Shown here: positions 27,321 to 35,838 of the stretch, one piece after another
Layout: the number at the start of each line of letters is the position of its first letter
Numbering within the stretch: position 1 is the stretch's first letter
Assembly: GCA_016839585.1 (NCBI GenBank)
Contig: JAEOTZ010000033.1
Location: forward strand, 1-63,708
DNA: 63,708 bases
From: Promethearchaeota archaeon
Lineage (GTDB): Archaea > Asgardarchaeota > Lokiarchaeia > Sigyniarchaeales > SOKP01
Direction of reading: 5' to 3'
The notes under the pieces: generated by a model
Database searches by the model: none
Told to the model about the DNA's origin: nothing
The model's input: only the letters and a program-made list of their open reading frames with translations
Translations under genes and position numbers: made by a program

Positions 27321-27860
27321 TTATCTATTTTCCTCTATTTCAGTTATTCTCAATTGTTTAGATACCTTATGATAGATTTCAATCGCAATTAATTCTCTCG
27401 CTACTTGTATTTCAGCAGATTTGAATTGTTTTGAAGTAATAATTCCTTCCCATTCACTTTCTGCAAAATCATCATAATTTATTCCATATTCTTCCAAGAG
27501 GTGTTCAAAGATGTAATCTTGAACATTCGAGAGGATTATATATTTAGGATATTTAATGTAATACTTCCCATCTAACTTTTTCTTCTTAATAAATTTATTA
27601 ATAGAATTCGGCTGCTGATGTTTGATACAGTAAAGATATTTTTTTTCAACTTTGAATTCCTTTTGACTAAATGGCTTTAACACCCAAATCCAAATACTTT
27701 CAGCTCTTAATATTTCTCTTAATGATGAAATTTCTTTCTCAGTGATTTTTATATCAAATTTACTTTCTAATTTATATATATAATCATCCTCATCTTCACC
27801 AGTCTTTTTGGCAATCTTTTCCAATGCCAATAATATATCTTCAACATTATACTCATTCAT
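27321..27860 (-). CDS. uncharacterised protein
   Basis: 179 residues. Acidic helical start, then a basic Tyr-rich centre (KKKLDGKYYIKYPKYI). Its start overlaps the stop of the upstream zinc-ribbon gene by 4 nt (ATGA type), so both are probably made together. Confidence 0.55.
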   Translation of the reverse strand: MNEYNVEDILLALEKIAKKTGEDEDDYIYKLESKFDIKITEKEISSLREILRAESIWIWVLKPFSQKEFKVEKKYLYCIKHQQPNSINKFIKKKKLDGKYYIKYPKYIILSNVQDYIFEHLLEEYGINYDDFAESEWEGIITSKQFKSAEIQVARELIAIEIYHKVSKQLRITEIEENR

Positions 27861-28066
27861 TTTTCTCGACCCTCAGTTTGTTCAAACTCAACATAATAAA
27901 TTACTTCAGAATTTTTACCACACTCATTACAAGTGGCAGGGATGTGTAGAAAACCTGAAATAAATTTTAAGGAATTATAATCGTGATCCAAGCAAGATTC
28001 CTCCTTACAGTATGGACACACATCTGGCATTGACACCCTTGGGTGCTCTTCTTCATTACTCGTCAT
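27857..28066 (-). CDS. small zinc-ribbon protein
   Basis: 69 residues. CPYC near residue 17 and CNEC near residue 46 form a four-cysteine ribbon, with an extra Cys and His between (ESCLDHDYN). Overlaps the next gene by 4 nt. Function unknown; the size is typical of element-borne adaptors. Confidence 0.6.
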   Translation of the reverse strand: MTSNEEEHPRVSMPDVCPYCKEESCLDHDYNSLKFISGFLHIPATCNECGKNSEVIYYVEFEQTEGREK

Positions 28067-28133
28067 TTATTTTCCCAGTTGTTTTGATTTTTATTATCTT
28101 TTTATCATTTAAAGCAAATTTTTAGCCTGAATC

Positions 28134-28168
28134 GGGAGAAGGGAGAATTTATATCTCCCTAACTTCCC
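28134..28168 (-). terminator. GC-rich hairpin between minus-strand genes
   Basis: AGGGAGA-ATTTATA-TCTCCCT is a perfect 7-bp stem, extended outside by GGGA/TCCC. It stands in a 190-bp gap between the genes at 28257 and 27857, and could end the upstream transcript or punctuate processing. Its role is inferred. Confidence 0.4.
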
Positions 28169-28256
28169 TTGTGCTATCACCGCCTTATCCAGGTTAGACA
28201 ATACCATTTTATCAATCACTCTATTCATTTTTCTGTATTTGAGATTACTACAAATC

Positions 28257-28586
28257 TTAAAATTCAATCAAATGATTTTTTATTACATTAATAACCATCT
28301 TCTCAATTTGCTTCTTATTGAGCTTAAAATTTTTACTATATATGAGAAATTCAAGTTGATTATCTTTAAATCCCCACAATATCTCATCAAAATATTTTGG
28401 AAATAACTTTTTTAATGATTTATATACTTTTATCGAAATAGTATCCCCTAAACGTAATTTTCTATTATCTTTATCATGAGTGAGATTAAAACGTAAGACT
28501 TCTTCATAGCTCTTCACTATATGGATTTTATCTTTATAGATTTCTCTCCTTTTATTTTTCTTTAACACGTTATTATATTTTGACAT
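28257..28586 (-). CDS. uncharacterised small basic protein
   Basis: 109 residues, Lys-rich start (VLKKNKRREIYKDK), then KLRLGDTISIKVYKSLKKLF and a helical end. No motif recognised. A basic soluble protein, possibly nucleic-acid binding. Confidence 0.5.
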   Translation of the reverse strand: MSKYNNVLKKNKRREIYKDKIHIVKSYEEVLRFNLTHDKDNRKLRLGDTISIKVYKSLKKLFPKYFDEILWGFKDNQLEFLIYSKNFKLNKKQIEKMVINVIKNHLIEF

Positions 28587-28626
28587 CTTATTACTCCTTT
28601 CTTATCTTAAATCGAAAATTGGAAGT

Positions 28627-28863
28627 TTACTTAAAGGGTAAAGAATATCTCACCAAAAGACAAAAATCCAGGGCGTTAAGACCATTTCTTAGACTAAGAA
28701 TAATGCCTCTCCGAAAGTTGAAATGGTTCTTAACCAAATGTATAGGGTTAACGTAGAATTTTGAGATCTTCCCTACTTTCCTTGCCAACTTCTCAACCTT
28801 ATGAAAAATATTAAAACCTCCTTTCCTTATTGTTTTTAATTCTTTTTTATTAGATATGAGCAA
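28627..28863 (-). CDS. doubtful 78-codon frame over a structured repeat
   Basis: The reading frame is open and begins with ATG, but its second half coincides with an inverted repeat (28675-28688 with 28720-28734) and with the CCCTGGATTTTT element. The coding potential may therefore be accidental. The protein is basic (HKVEKLARKVGKISKF) and unrecognised. Confidence 0.3.
   Translation of the reverse strand: MLISNKKELKTIRKGGFNIFHKVEKLARKVGKISKFYVNPIHLVKNHFNFRRGIILSLRNGLNALDFCLLVRYSLPFK
28654..28734 (-). repeat. hairpin plus CCCTGGATTTTTGTCTTTTG element, copy 3
   Basis: On the minus strand GTTAAGAACCATTTC (28734-28720) pairs with GAAATGGTCTTAAC (28688-28675) with one bulge. It is followed at once by GC and the 20-mer CCCTGGATTTTTGTCTTTTG (28673-28654), identical to the copy at 15067. 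Copy 1 at 10221 also follows a hairpin. Confidence 0.5.
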
Positions 28864-28883
28864 ATATTTTATTGATTTCTTTT

Positions 28884-29273
28884 TTAAAACCCTTGAAATT
28901 TGGTCAATTCAATGAAATTTGATTTCCTATGAGTTTCTCGAAACTTTTCAAGAACATCTTTTAATAGTGGTTTGACTTTTTTCCTCACATATTTTTCGAT
29001 ATCTCTTTTGGTATTGCTTGTAATGGTATAGGCAAAGATATGGTGATCCTCAGTAGAGTTGTTAATTTTAATTTTTTCTTTAGAGAAAATAATAAGATAT
29101 TTTTTTGTAGGTAAGTATTCGATCTCTTGAGAAAAAGCTCTCTTGAAAAAAATGTCTATAGCAGAAATTACTGCAAATATTTGAGTTTGATTTATCAAAT
29201 AAATTTCCCTCTTTTTAAATGTGGAATTAACAATAAGCTTTCCATCAACAACAATTCCGGCTTCAAATATCAT
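28884..29273 (-). CDS. small longin/roadblock-like protein (tentative)
   Basis: 129 residues. It opens with two short beta strands (FEAGIVVDGKLIVNSTF), then a helix (FAVISAIDIFFKRAFSQEI) and further strands (YLIIFSKEKIKIN), the order seen in longin or roadblock folds that Asgard archaea encode in abundance. The tail is a long charged helix. If right, it would bind a small GTPase; evidence is only the strand-helix pattern. Confidence 0.4.
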   Translation of the reverse strand: MIFEAGIVVDGKLIVNSTFKKREIYLINQTQIFAVISAIDIFFKRAFSQEIEYLPTKKYLIIFSKEKIKINNSTEDHHIFAYTITSNTKRDIEKYVRKKVKPLLKDVLEKFRETHRKSNFIELTKFQGF

Positions 29274-29282
29274 AATAGCTAT

Positions 29283-29567
29283 TTATTCTCTTGTTTTATC
29301 TTTCTTTTTATCTTTTTTCAAGGTTTTATAATATTCTTTAATCTTCTTCGGATCTTTCGAATTTAACATCGCTTCAGTAAAGCCATTCATTTCTTCAATG
29401 GCTAATATATTCTCATCTGAGATTATTTCAAGAAACTCCTTATAAAAATGGAGTTTGCAGTCTAGACATTCAATTATTTCTCCATAATCCTTGACATTTT
29501 TCTTTCCACAACGAGGACATTTTAGCTCATCTTCATTTCCTTCAGTATTGTTATTAGTTTTAAAGAT
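29283..29567 (-). CDS. small zinc-ribbon protein, AUC start
   Basis: 94 residues. KCPRCGKKNVKDYGEIIECL with DCKLHFYKEF gives a four-cysteine ribbon. Together with DENIL...EEMNGF it matches the protein at 10270-10518 across most of its length. The frame is closed upstream by TGA at 29573-29571 and has no ATG, GTG or TTG before the ribbon. ATC at 29567, four nt after AGGTG, is the best start. Upstream neighbour on the same strand ends 38 nt earlier. Confidence 0.6.
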   Translation of the reverse strand: MFKTNNNTEGNEDELKCPRCGKKNVKDYGEIIECLDCKLHFYKEFLEIISDENILAIEEMNGFTEAMLNSKDPKKIKEYYKTLKKDKKKDKTRE

Positions 29568-29604
29568 ATTTCACCTATTTTCATACGTTATTAATTTTCT
29601 TAAT

Positions 29605-29820
29605 TTATTCATTCTTCAAATTGTGGGTTGTTTCCTTTTTATTGCTCAAAATATCAAAATTTATTACTCTTTGTTTAAGGTCATACAATAAACTTTCAAT
29701 TGTGGCTGCTTTGGATTTACCTCCTTCTGTAAAAGTATCTTTATTGGTTAGCAAGAAATCTGTATATAAATCTATTATTTTTTCTAACTTCTTTAAAAAA
29801 ACTTCTTTGTAAATTCCCAT
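29605..29820 (-). CDS. small helical protein
   Basis: 71 residues with a good AGAGGT ribosome-binding site before ATG 29820. Helical throughout (KKLEKIIDLYTDFLLTNKDT), no cysteine or known motif. Lies between two small zinc-protein genes in the same direction. Confidence 0.5.
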   Translation of the reverse strand: MGIYKEVFLKKLEKIIDLYTDFLLTNKDTFTEGGKSKAATIESLLYDLKQRVINFDILSNKKETTHNLKNE

Positions 29821-29871
29821 TATATAACCTCTTTTAATTGTAATTCTATAATTATTCTGTTAAACATCATG

Positions 29872-30204
29872 TTAACTTATTCTTTTATTTTCTCTATTGA
29901 AATGCACAAGAAAATCAAAATCTTGCATAAGTTCATTTAATTCTTTTACCTTGCCTTTCTTTAAAGCACATTTAAAATGAAATGTTATAAACAGGATCTT
30001 TTCTTTATCAGTATATAAATGGAAATGGTCAGGATAAGAAGGTCTTTCTATTATTTTTTTACAGATTTGACATTTGGTTGAATTTATATAATTTTTTCTG
30101 TCTAATACTAATTTTAATGCTTTTCTTCTTAACAACTTCTTAAACTCATTCCATACTCCTTCTTGTTTCTGAGGGGTGCTTTTTTCTTTGTTGTTTCTAA
30201 TTAT
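29872..30204 (-). CDS. small zinc-binding protein, AUA start coupled to Orc1
   Basis: 110 residues if started at ATA 30204-30202; the first standard codon is TTG at 30135. The ATA lies 7 nt after GAGGTG and overlaps the end of orc1, whose last codons contain that ribosome-binding site. The centre reads KCQICKKIIERPSYPDHFHL with a later FHFKC, so CxxC plus HxH or HxxxC could bind zinc. The basic N-terminal 35 residues are only included with the ATA start. Confidence 0.6.
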   Translation of the reverse strand: MIRNNKEKSTPQKQEGVWNEFKKLLRRKALKLVLDRKNYINSTKCQICKKIIERPSYPDHFHLYTDKEKILFITFHFKCALKKGKVKELNELMQDFDFLVHFNRENKRIS

Positions 30205-31412
30205 ATAAATACACCTCTCGAAGCTAATAATATTTTAATATTTTGCTCAAACGTCATTAAGGGAATGCCCGGAATTCCTATTATTGATTTATTTCCTTTT
30301 AAATCTTTGTTTTCTGCTTCTACAATAATGAGATTTTTATTTTTATATTCTTGAAGGTAATTCCATAATTTTGAATATGATAAAGGTTTCACTCCTATAT
30401 TTTTACATGTAGTTTCATATAGTTTTAAAGTTTCATTAAGCAGGATAAGGGACTTTTTACTTTTTTGCAGAGGATTCACAATGCTAAATAAGAATACTAA
30501 CTTCTGAAGATCCATTTCAGCCAAAATATTTTGAGTTTGGATGGGAAATAACTCTTGATTTGCTAGCTCAACACATTCTTCTGTGATTATTAAGAGGTTT
30601 TTGCTCTCAGCAATCTTCCCTGCTTTCCATAATAGGTTTAAACCATATCTAATATCACCTTTTATAAAAGTTGTATCAGATACCAATTTAATTAGATCAT
30701 CTGAAACTACTTTTTTTTTCAAGCTAATTCCTGCTCTGTATTTTATTATATCAAAAATCTGGTCTCTTGAATATTTAGCGAATCTAATGATATTTTTTTG
30801 GAGAGTACTTAATGTTCCAGAGTCCAAATCGTTTATACAAGATAAATCTTTAGCAATTCCAATAATAGAGAATTGGTGGGGGGTGTTATATGAATCATCA
30901 TTTAATCGGATTAAAGAGTAAATCAAATCTGTATCACTTTTAATAAGATAATCTAATTCATCTAATACAAGCAATAGATATACCTTCTTGATTTTAATGA
31001 ATTCCTCTACGATTCCTAAGAGATCTGAAGGGGAATACCCTCTTCTAGGAACTTTTTTATATATTGTCTTAGCAATCCTTAATAAAATATTATAGCTTGT
31101 TTTTTCACGACGACAATTAACAAATATGCAGTTAAGCGAAATCCATCTCTTCTCAGCAGCTCCTTTAAGATATTTTCCAAACAGCTTTACTGTCGTAGTC
31201 TTCCCTATTCCTGAGTCTCCTGTTACTAGAATATATTTTGATATTGAATTCTGAAGGGATAAAATAGGTAAGAAAAGCTGTGCTAATAATGATAATTCTC
31301 TTTCTCGATGAGGTAATTCATTTGGAAGAAAATTATTTTCTAATTTACTCTCATCAGCAAAAATTGATTGGTATCTTACCTTATCTAATAATTTGTTAAA
31401 TGATTCTTGCAT
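30201..31412 (-). CDS. Orc1/Cdc6 replication initiator
   Basis: 403 residues. AAA+ domain with Walker A VTGDSGIGKTTTVKLF, Walker B LLLVLDELDYLI, sensor 1 FSIIGIAKDL and sensor 2 GDIRYGLNLLWKAG. A C-terminal winged helix is plausible (PLSYSKLWNYLQEYKNKNLI). Archaeal Orc1/Cdc6 binds origins and loads MCM. ATG 31412 overlaps the stop of the upstream 61-codon gene as TAATG. The AT-rich iteron region lies about 340 bp upstream. RadA, RT and many unknown genes nearby suggest it drives an element's own origin. Confidence 0.85.
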   Translation of the reverse strand: MQESFNKLLDKVRYQSIFADESKLENNFLPNELPHRERELSLLAQLFLPILSLQNSISKYILVTGDSGIGKTTTVKLFGKYLKGAAEKRWISLNCIFVNCRREKTSYNILLRIAKTIYKKVPRRGYSPSDLLGIVEEFIKIKKVYLLLVLDELDYLIKSDTDLIYSLIRLNDDSYNTPHQFSIIGIAKDLSCINDLDSGTLSTLQKNIIRFAKYSRDQIFDIIKYRAGISLKKKVVSDDLIKLVSDTTFIKGDIRYGLNLLWKAGKIAESKNLLIITEECVELANQELFPIQTQNILAEMDLQKLVFLFSIVNPLQKSKKSLILLNETLKLYETTCKNIGVKPLSYSKLWNYLQEYKNKNLIIVEAENKDLKGNKSIIGIPGIPLMTFEQNIKILLASRGVFI

Positions 31413-31597
31413 TAACAACCTTCCTTATGATTAAAAAAATGCATAAATTTTATCTGATGTGAATTAATTTCTGCTGAGAATATACCAATTTCTTTTAACA
31501 AAAGTTTAATTTGGATTTCTAATCCTCTGTTAAATGCAATTTCAGTTTTACTGAAAATTCCTAGTATTTTTTTTATTAATTTACAATCCTTACCCAT
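31412..31597 (-). CDS. 61-residue protein upstream of Orc1
   Basis: Starts MGKDCKLIKKILGIFSKTEI and ends NHKEGC; overlaps the Orc1 start by one nucleotide, hence coupled. Not recognised. May be a small regulator of initiator expression, by position only. Confidence 0.5.
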   Translation of the reverse strand: MGKDCKLIKKILGIFSKTEIAFNRGLEIQIKLLLKEIGIFSAEINSHQIKFMHFFNHKEGC

Positions 31598-31679
31598 TTC
31601 TAATCATATACCTAAATCATAAGAGATTTTAATAACTTACAGCGAATTTTTCAGATATAACTTCATTTAAATCATTAAT

Positions 31680-31930
31680 AACCCCTGATATTATTGTTAG
31701 GGGGGAATTAATACCCCCCTTAACCCCGTCAAGACTGTTTTCAATAAAAAATCCTTATTTGTAAATATCTTCCTATAGACATAACCGACAAAAATACTAT
31801 CACTAAATTAATATTGGTTATCATTATTTATAAATATATTACTTTTTTCTCGTATTTTATAGATAAATATCAGACATTGAATGATATATCCTATTTATAA
31901 ATTATTTTCATAATCTTATTTGTAAATATA
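31680..31930. other. putative replication origin: G-string hairpin and iteron-like repeats
   Basis: Upstream of the Orc1 operon is a hairpin AGGGGGG-AATTAATA-CCCCCCT (31699-31720), like the G-string of archaeal origin-recognition boxes arranged as an inverted pair. It is followed by four copies of a near-palindrome TTATTTRTAAATAT at 31755, 31824, 31891 (one base longer) and 31916. The 31598-32223 interval has no gene and is extremely AT-rich. Origins next to orc1/cdc6 are usual in archaea. Function is inferred. Confidence 0.45.
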
Positions 31931-32223
31931 TTTAAAGATTCACTATTTTTTATGATTTATTGGTATTAATCTTATTATAAGTTGTAGTATTTTACTTATT
32001 AATTTAATCTTGTATATATTTGTTTTATATCAGAAATAGTTGAATTTTGAATTATTAATTACATAATAATAAAACTAAGTAGATAAATAACTGGAATTCT
32101 AAGAAATTATAGGAGTTATTAATTGTCTATTGTAAAAACTATTAAATATAAATGCTTATATCTATATACTTCATATTTTAAATTAAATTATAATATTAAT
32201 TACTGAATTATAGATGATTAGGA

Positions 32224-32523
32224 ATGAGAGATGTTGTAGAGCTTAAACAATATTCTGAAGAGAAATCTATACAATTCTTAATCCCTCCCTCCATTCAGGA
32301 AGGTTTAGATATCGAATTTGGTGATCAATTACAGATGCAAATTGAAGGAATATATAAGGAAGGAATGGAAAAGATTACTGTTAATTTCCCAACATCTGGG
32401 ACTGTTATTAGAATAGGAGGGACATCAAAGGGAATAACAGTTCGAAAAGATATTGTAAAACGTTTTAAATTAAAATCAGGATATAGCCTGCAAATAGATT
32501 TTAAGAAAGAGATTACAACATAA
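32224..32523 (+). CDS. AbrB/SpoVT-like protein (tentative)
   Basis: 99 residues. The second half, TVIRIGGTSKGITVRKDIVKRFKLKSGY, has the strand, strand, helix, Lys-x-GD/GY order of swapped-hairpin DNA-binding domains. The first half (QFLIPPSIQEGLDIEFGDQL) may be a second copy. A two-domain AbrB-like regulator is likely, facing away from the putative origin. Confidence 0.55.
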   Translation: MRDVVELKQYSEEKSIQFLIPPSIQEGLDIEFGDQLQMQIEGIYKEGMEKITVNFPTSGTVIRIGGTSKGITVRKDIVKRFKLKSGYSLQIDFKKEITT

Positions 32524-32845
32524 TGATTTGGTAATATAGATTGTGTCTTTCCGATTTATTTCAATTATTTTTTTTAAAAAGTTGATGTATTTCGTGAAAA
32601 ACATCTAATAAATCCTAAATTAGATTAATATTCTGAATTATATACAAAACCATCTTCCCCCGTTTCTAAACGATACTCAAGTGGTATATAGGGATATATC
32701 TCCTATACTGTATACCCAAGCAGTAGTTGATTCTGATTCAATTGATATGGATAACTTAAATGAATATGATAGCACAATAAACGCCATCTAGAAATGGATG
32801 GAAAATTTTAACGAGATGATGGCACAGTCTAGATAAATGGTATTA
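32524..32845. other. gap with decayed coding sequence
   Basis: Around 32736-32824 the plus strand reads SIDMDNLNEYDSTINAI-stop-KWMENFNEMMAQSR-stop, a short stretch with coding-like composition and in-frame stops, perhaps a decayed gene. Nothing else is visible. Confidence 0.3.
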
Positions 32846-33082
32846 TCATATATGTCTTACCAAAAATTTATGGAGTTTCTCTAGTAAATAGTCTTTACAT
32901 TGAGGATTCGACCATTCCTTCCCTTTAAAAAGATCTTCCTCTTTTGCCTTCCGTTGTAGTCCTAATTTGGCAATAACATAATAAGCATGACGGCGAAAAT
33001 CGGGAAAAATGTTCTCAGAACAGATCTCGTCGAGAGCTAACTGAACCAATAAATTCCTAGCCTGCTCAATTTCTTTACCCAT
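32846..33082 (-). CDS. small uncharacterised protein
   Basis: 78 residues. Helical; FPDFRRHAYYVIAKLGLQRKAKEEDLF and KDYLLEKLHKFL. No known motif. Isolated between a decayed region and the operon at 33283-34618. Confidence 0.45.
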   Translation of the reverse strand: MGKEIEQARNLLVQLALDEICSENIFPDFRRHAYYVIAKLGLQRKAKEEDLFKGKEWSNPQCKDYLLEKLHKFLVRHI

Positions 33083-33282
33083 GTACTATTAGGAGAAAGA
33101 AAAAGTGAATAAAAAGGAGATATCTCTATTAAATTATTATAATGTCTGTCTTTTTAAAAGAGAATATAAAGGAAGGATCTTCCAATTAATGAAATTCTTC
33201 TAACATTTAACTGTATTCCTTAATATTCCTAGTTTCTAAGTTAAAAAAAAAATGAAAAAAATTAGAAAAAAAAGTGAGTATA

Positions 33283-34077
33283 TTATAATTTCTTTTTGAA
33301 CTTCTTTACAAAATAAGCCACGTCACCAGGTGGGGTAACTATTATTTCAGAAGGAAGGTTTGTTTCAAGTTCAAGAAGCCCATCTCGTACCTCTATTGGT
33401 CCAACATCAACAGCATAGACCTCTTCCTCGTTTTTACATTTTTTTAAGTTGCCCGATTTTCCCTTGCAATAAAAAGCATAGATCCCTTTATTAGTTTCAA
33501 ATGTTTCAACAAAATCCTTAGGTAATTCTTGTTCTAAGGCTTGTCTTTTTTCTTGATTTGGCTCAGCAGCAGCAAGTTCTTTATTTTTATTATAAGTTGC
33601 TAGGATATTAGCTTTAATATCTTTCAAAAAGTTTTTATCAATGGGATTTTTCACCATTGTTGTAAAACCGTGAGTACCTTCTACTTTTACTCCAAAACTA
33701 TTAAGCTGATGTTTAGAAATAAGATCATTAATTCTAGACTCTGCTTGAGGTTTCTTAAAAGTAATAGTTGCCGTTACGTTCTCAAGGTCTTCTGGGAGGC
33801 TATTCAAACGTTCATGAGCCCTATTTACGTAAACTTCAAGCTCCTCTTTGGAATTGACTTCAGGAATAGAAAAAACACCTACTTTATCGAATCCAGAGCT
33901 AGATATTCTGACTCTCTTAGCTGCTATGATCTCATTTTGAAGTTTGCGACGTGAAAAACGTTTCTTTTCTATATCAGGTACCATTTCTTCAATAATTTCT
34001 TTTTTTAAAAGTCCTCTTTTTGTTAACATTGTTTTCTTCATTTTGATTTCATCTTTCTCATCTTTCATGTTTCTCAT
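33283..34077 (-). CDS. uncharacterised protein of a two-gene unit
   Basis: 264 residues. Lys-rich start, then three or so alpha/beta segments (FSIPEVNSKEELEVYVNRAH; VKVEGTHGFTTMVKN). A CKGKSGNLKKCKNEEE pair may bind metal. No signal peptide. Starts 4 nt after the stop of the Trp/Cys-rich gene, so both are probably translated from one message. Confidence 0.55.
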   Translation of the reverse strand: MRNMKDEKDEIKMKKTMLTKRGLLKKEIIEEMVPDIEKKRFSRRKLQNEIIAAKRVRISSSGFDKVGVFSIPEVNSKEELEVYVNRAHERLNSLPEDLENVTATITFKKPQAESRINDLISKHQLNSFGVKVEGTHGFTTMVKNPIDKNFLKDIKANILATYNKNKELAAAEPNQEKRQALEQELPKDFVETFETNKGIYAFYCKGKSGNLKKCKNEEEVYAVDVGPIEVRDGLLELETNLPSEIIVTPPGDVAYFVKKFKKKL

Positions 34078-34081
34078 CTCC

Positions 34082-34618
34082 TTAAGATTTAATAGTATTC
34101 GCAGTCATTCTACACCATTCAAACTTGGAACCAAACCAACAATAAAAAGGACCTCCACACCATTCGATTTCAGTTGAAAGTGTAAAACTCACGTTCTTTT
34201 GTTTACGATAAAATTTTAGGCATACATAATACCATTTATTAGCTTGAAGCTCAGAAATTGGTCCCCCCAATTCAGCTTCCTCATTATCGCCAGTTAATAG
34301 ACATAAAATTCGTAACCAGATATCTGCTTCCTCATTATCCACACCAGCAGCACAAGAACTTACTGAGGGTAAATTTGTTGAAAATTCATAAAAACAATAT
34401 AAATATAGGAAACCCGGTCTAACAAAATCCCAAACATCTATATGCGAAGGGCTTCTTCGCACTTCATATATATATGATCCACCTTTTGCCTTGAAAGCAT
34501 TTATACTGTCTGTATACCATAAAAAACTTTGAGTTACGTAAACGAAATTTCCACTAAAAGTTACTATAGGGGTTGTCCATACATCTGGAGACCAATTTTT
34601 TTCTTTACAACTTCCCAT
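34082..34618 (-). CDS. Trp/Cys/Tyr-rich uncharacterised protein
   Basis: 178 residues with unusual composition: about ten Trp and eight Cys (WSPDVWTTPIVTFSGNF, IEWCGGPFYCWFGSKFEWC). Probably a compact beta-rich fold such as a structural or binding protein. No signal peptide. ATG 34618 is preceded by AGGAGGG. With its neighbour it could be a virion or surface component, but there is no homology I recognise. Confidence 0.55.
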   Translation of the reverse strand: MGSCKEKNWSPDVWTTPIVTFSGNFVYVTQSFLWYTDSINAFKAKGGSYIYEVRRSPSHIDVWDFVRPGFLYLYCFYEFSTNLPSVSSCAAGVDNEEADIWLRILCLLTGDNEEAELGGPISELQANKWYYVCLKFYRKQKNVSFTLSTEIEWCGGPFYCWFGSKFEWCRMTANTIKS

Positions 34619-35247
34619 TTCTAATCCCTCCTATTATATTTTTAATTTTTTATTTTCATTTTTTGTAACTATATTAAATTTAAAGTGTTGGCTAAACAGG
34701 TTTCTCCTTTTTCATTTTGTTTACTTCAATAGATTTTTTACTTTTTCAGGTTTACTTCTTCTCTCATTCCTTTATTTCTACTTTTTACATTTTTGAGAAA
34801 AATTTCGCCAACAATGTAAAAAATTATCTCGTCATATTTAAATCTTTAGTTAATAGATGAAAATAAACATGATGTTGAAAATTCACCATCCGCCAATGAG
34901 TTTTGAATCTATAAAGCGTTCTGAGGCACAGAGAAGTGAATTATTTGATATTGAACATCTTGCTTTTCTTAAAGGGAAAGACCCTCCTTTGTACAAGACT
35001 TGAAATCATGACTTTTACCGATCATCGAGGATAACATTACAATTTTATTCTTGAGATATTAGTCACTTTTTATTTTTTCTTATATATTCTTTAAATTGAA
35101 ATAATATTGACTGATGAATCTTTACTTAAGACCACTAACAAGACTATAAACAATAAATGAGGATCATAAGCTTTATCAAATCTAGGATTTTAAATAACTA
35201 ATTTTTAAATCTACTTTATAAGGAAAAATATAACTTTTATAAAACTG
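34619..35247. other. 629-bp intergenic region
   Basis: Contains a T-rich stretch, promoter-like AT sequence and one small frame (34869-35003). A decayed plus-strand segment may surround that frame. Confidence 0.4.
34869..35003 (+). CDS. 44-residue frame, doubtful
   Basis: ATG 34869 to TGA 35003, with IHHPPMSFESIKRSEAQRSE and FLKGKDPPLYKT. Codon use looks coding, but there is no good ribosome-binding site. It may be a gene fragment. Confidence 0.3.
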   Translation: MMLKIHHPPMSFESIKRSEAQRSELFDIEHLAFLKGKDPPLYKT

Positions 35248-35817
35248 ATGTATTTCGTGAATCTGACCTTAATATTTTTATTCTTAATGGTATGTGTCTA
35301 TTTTGATCTAAAAGATCGTATTATTCCTAATAAATTTCTAAAATTGTATCTTTTAATTACCTTTATTTTAATCCCATTTGACGTTTATTATTATTTAGAT
35401 ATCATATTATGGTATATTTTCATTAAAATTTTAGTATTGATATTTATTTTTATCCTGGTTTTGACGTTATTTACTCTCAAATTGCTTGGAGGAGGAGACG
35501 GGAAAGTTTTGATCCTTTTGTTTCATTCATTTCCTTTTATGTATATTTTTTATTTCTTACAATATTTTTTCCTGATATTTAGTTTATTTTTAATAATTGC
35601 TAAGATAACCATTTATATTCCAAAAGCTAAGATAAAAAATAATGAAAAAAGTGACATCCTAACTAAAGCAATGAATTCTATACTATATGATGATATTAAA
35701 ATTAGACCAAAAAGTAAAGATTTTAGTTTATTGAGAAAAAGACATATCTTCCCATTACTCATACCTATCTTTTTCTCCTATATAACATTGACCATATGGA
35801 TATTATTTATTCTCTGA
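35248..35817 (+). CDS. type IV prepilin / preflagellin peptidase-like (A24) protein
   Basis: 189 residues, multi-pass. The two catalytic aspartates are visible: the first in YFDLKDRIIPN after helix 1 and the second in LLGGGDGKVLILL, the GxGD motif. These enzymes cut class III signal peptides of archaeal pilins and archaellins at the inner face of the membrane. A basic loop of about 50 residues precedes the last helix. Its likely substrates are the pilin-like proteins at 42490, 49376 and 57169. Confidence 0.85.
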   Translation: MYFVNLTLIFLFLMVCVYFDLKDRIIPNKFLKLYLLITFILIPFDVYYYLDIILWYIFIKILVLIFIFILVLTLFTLKLLGGGDGKVLILLFHSFPFMYIFYFLQYFFLIFSLFLIIAKITIYIPKAKIKNNEKSDILTKAMNSILYDDIKIRPKSKDFSLLRKRHIFPLLIPIFFSYITLTIWILFIL

Positions 35818-35838
35818 TTTTAAATAGTTTTTTTTATA

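Noticed and set aside
28627-28863. Transposase C-terminus
   Set aside because: NALDFCLLV is only the translation of the repeated CCCTGGATTTTTGTC element; no DDE or HUH motif is present.
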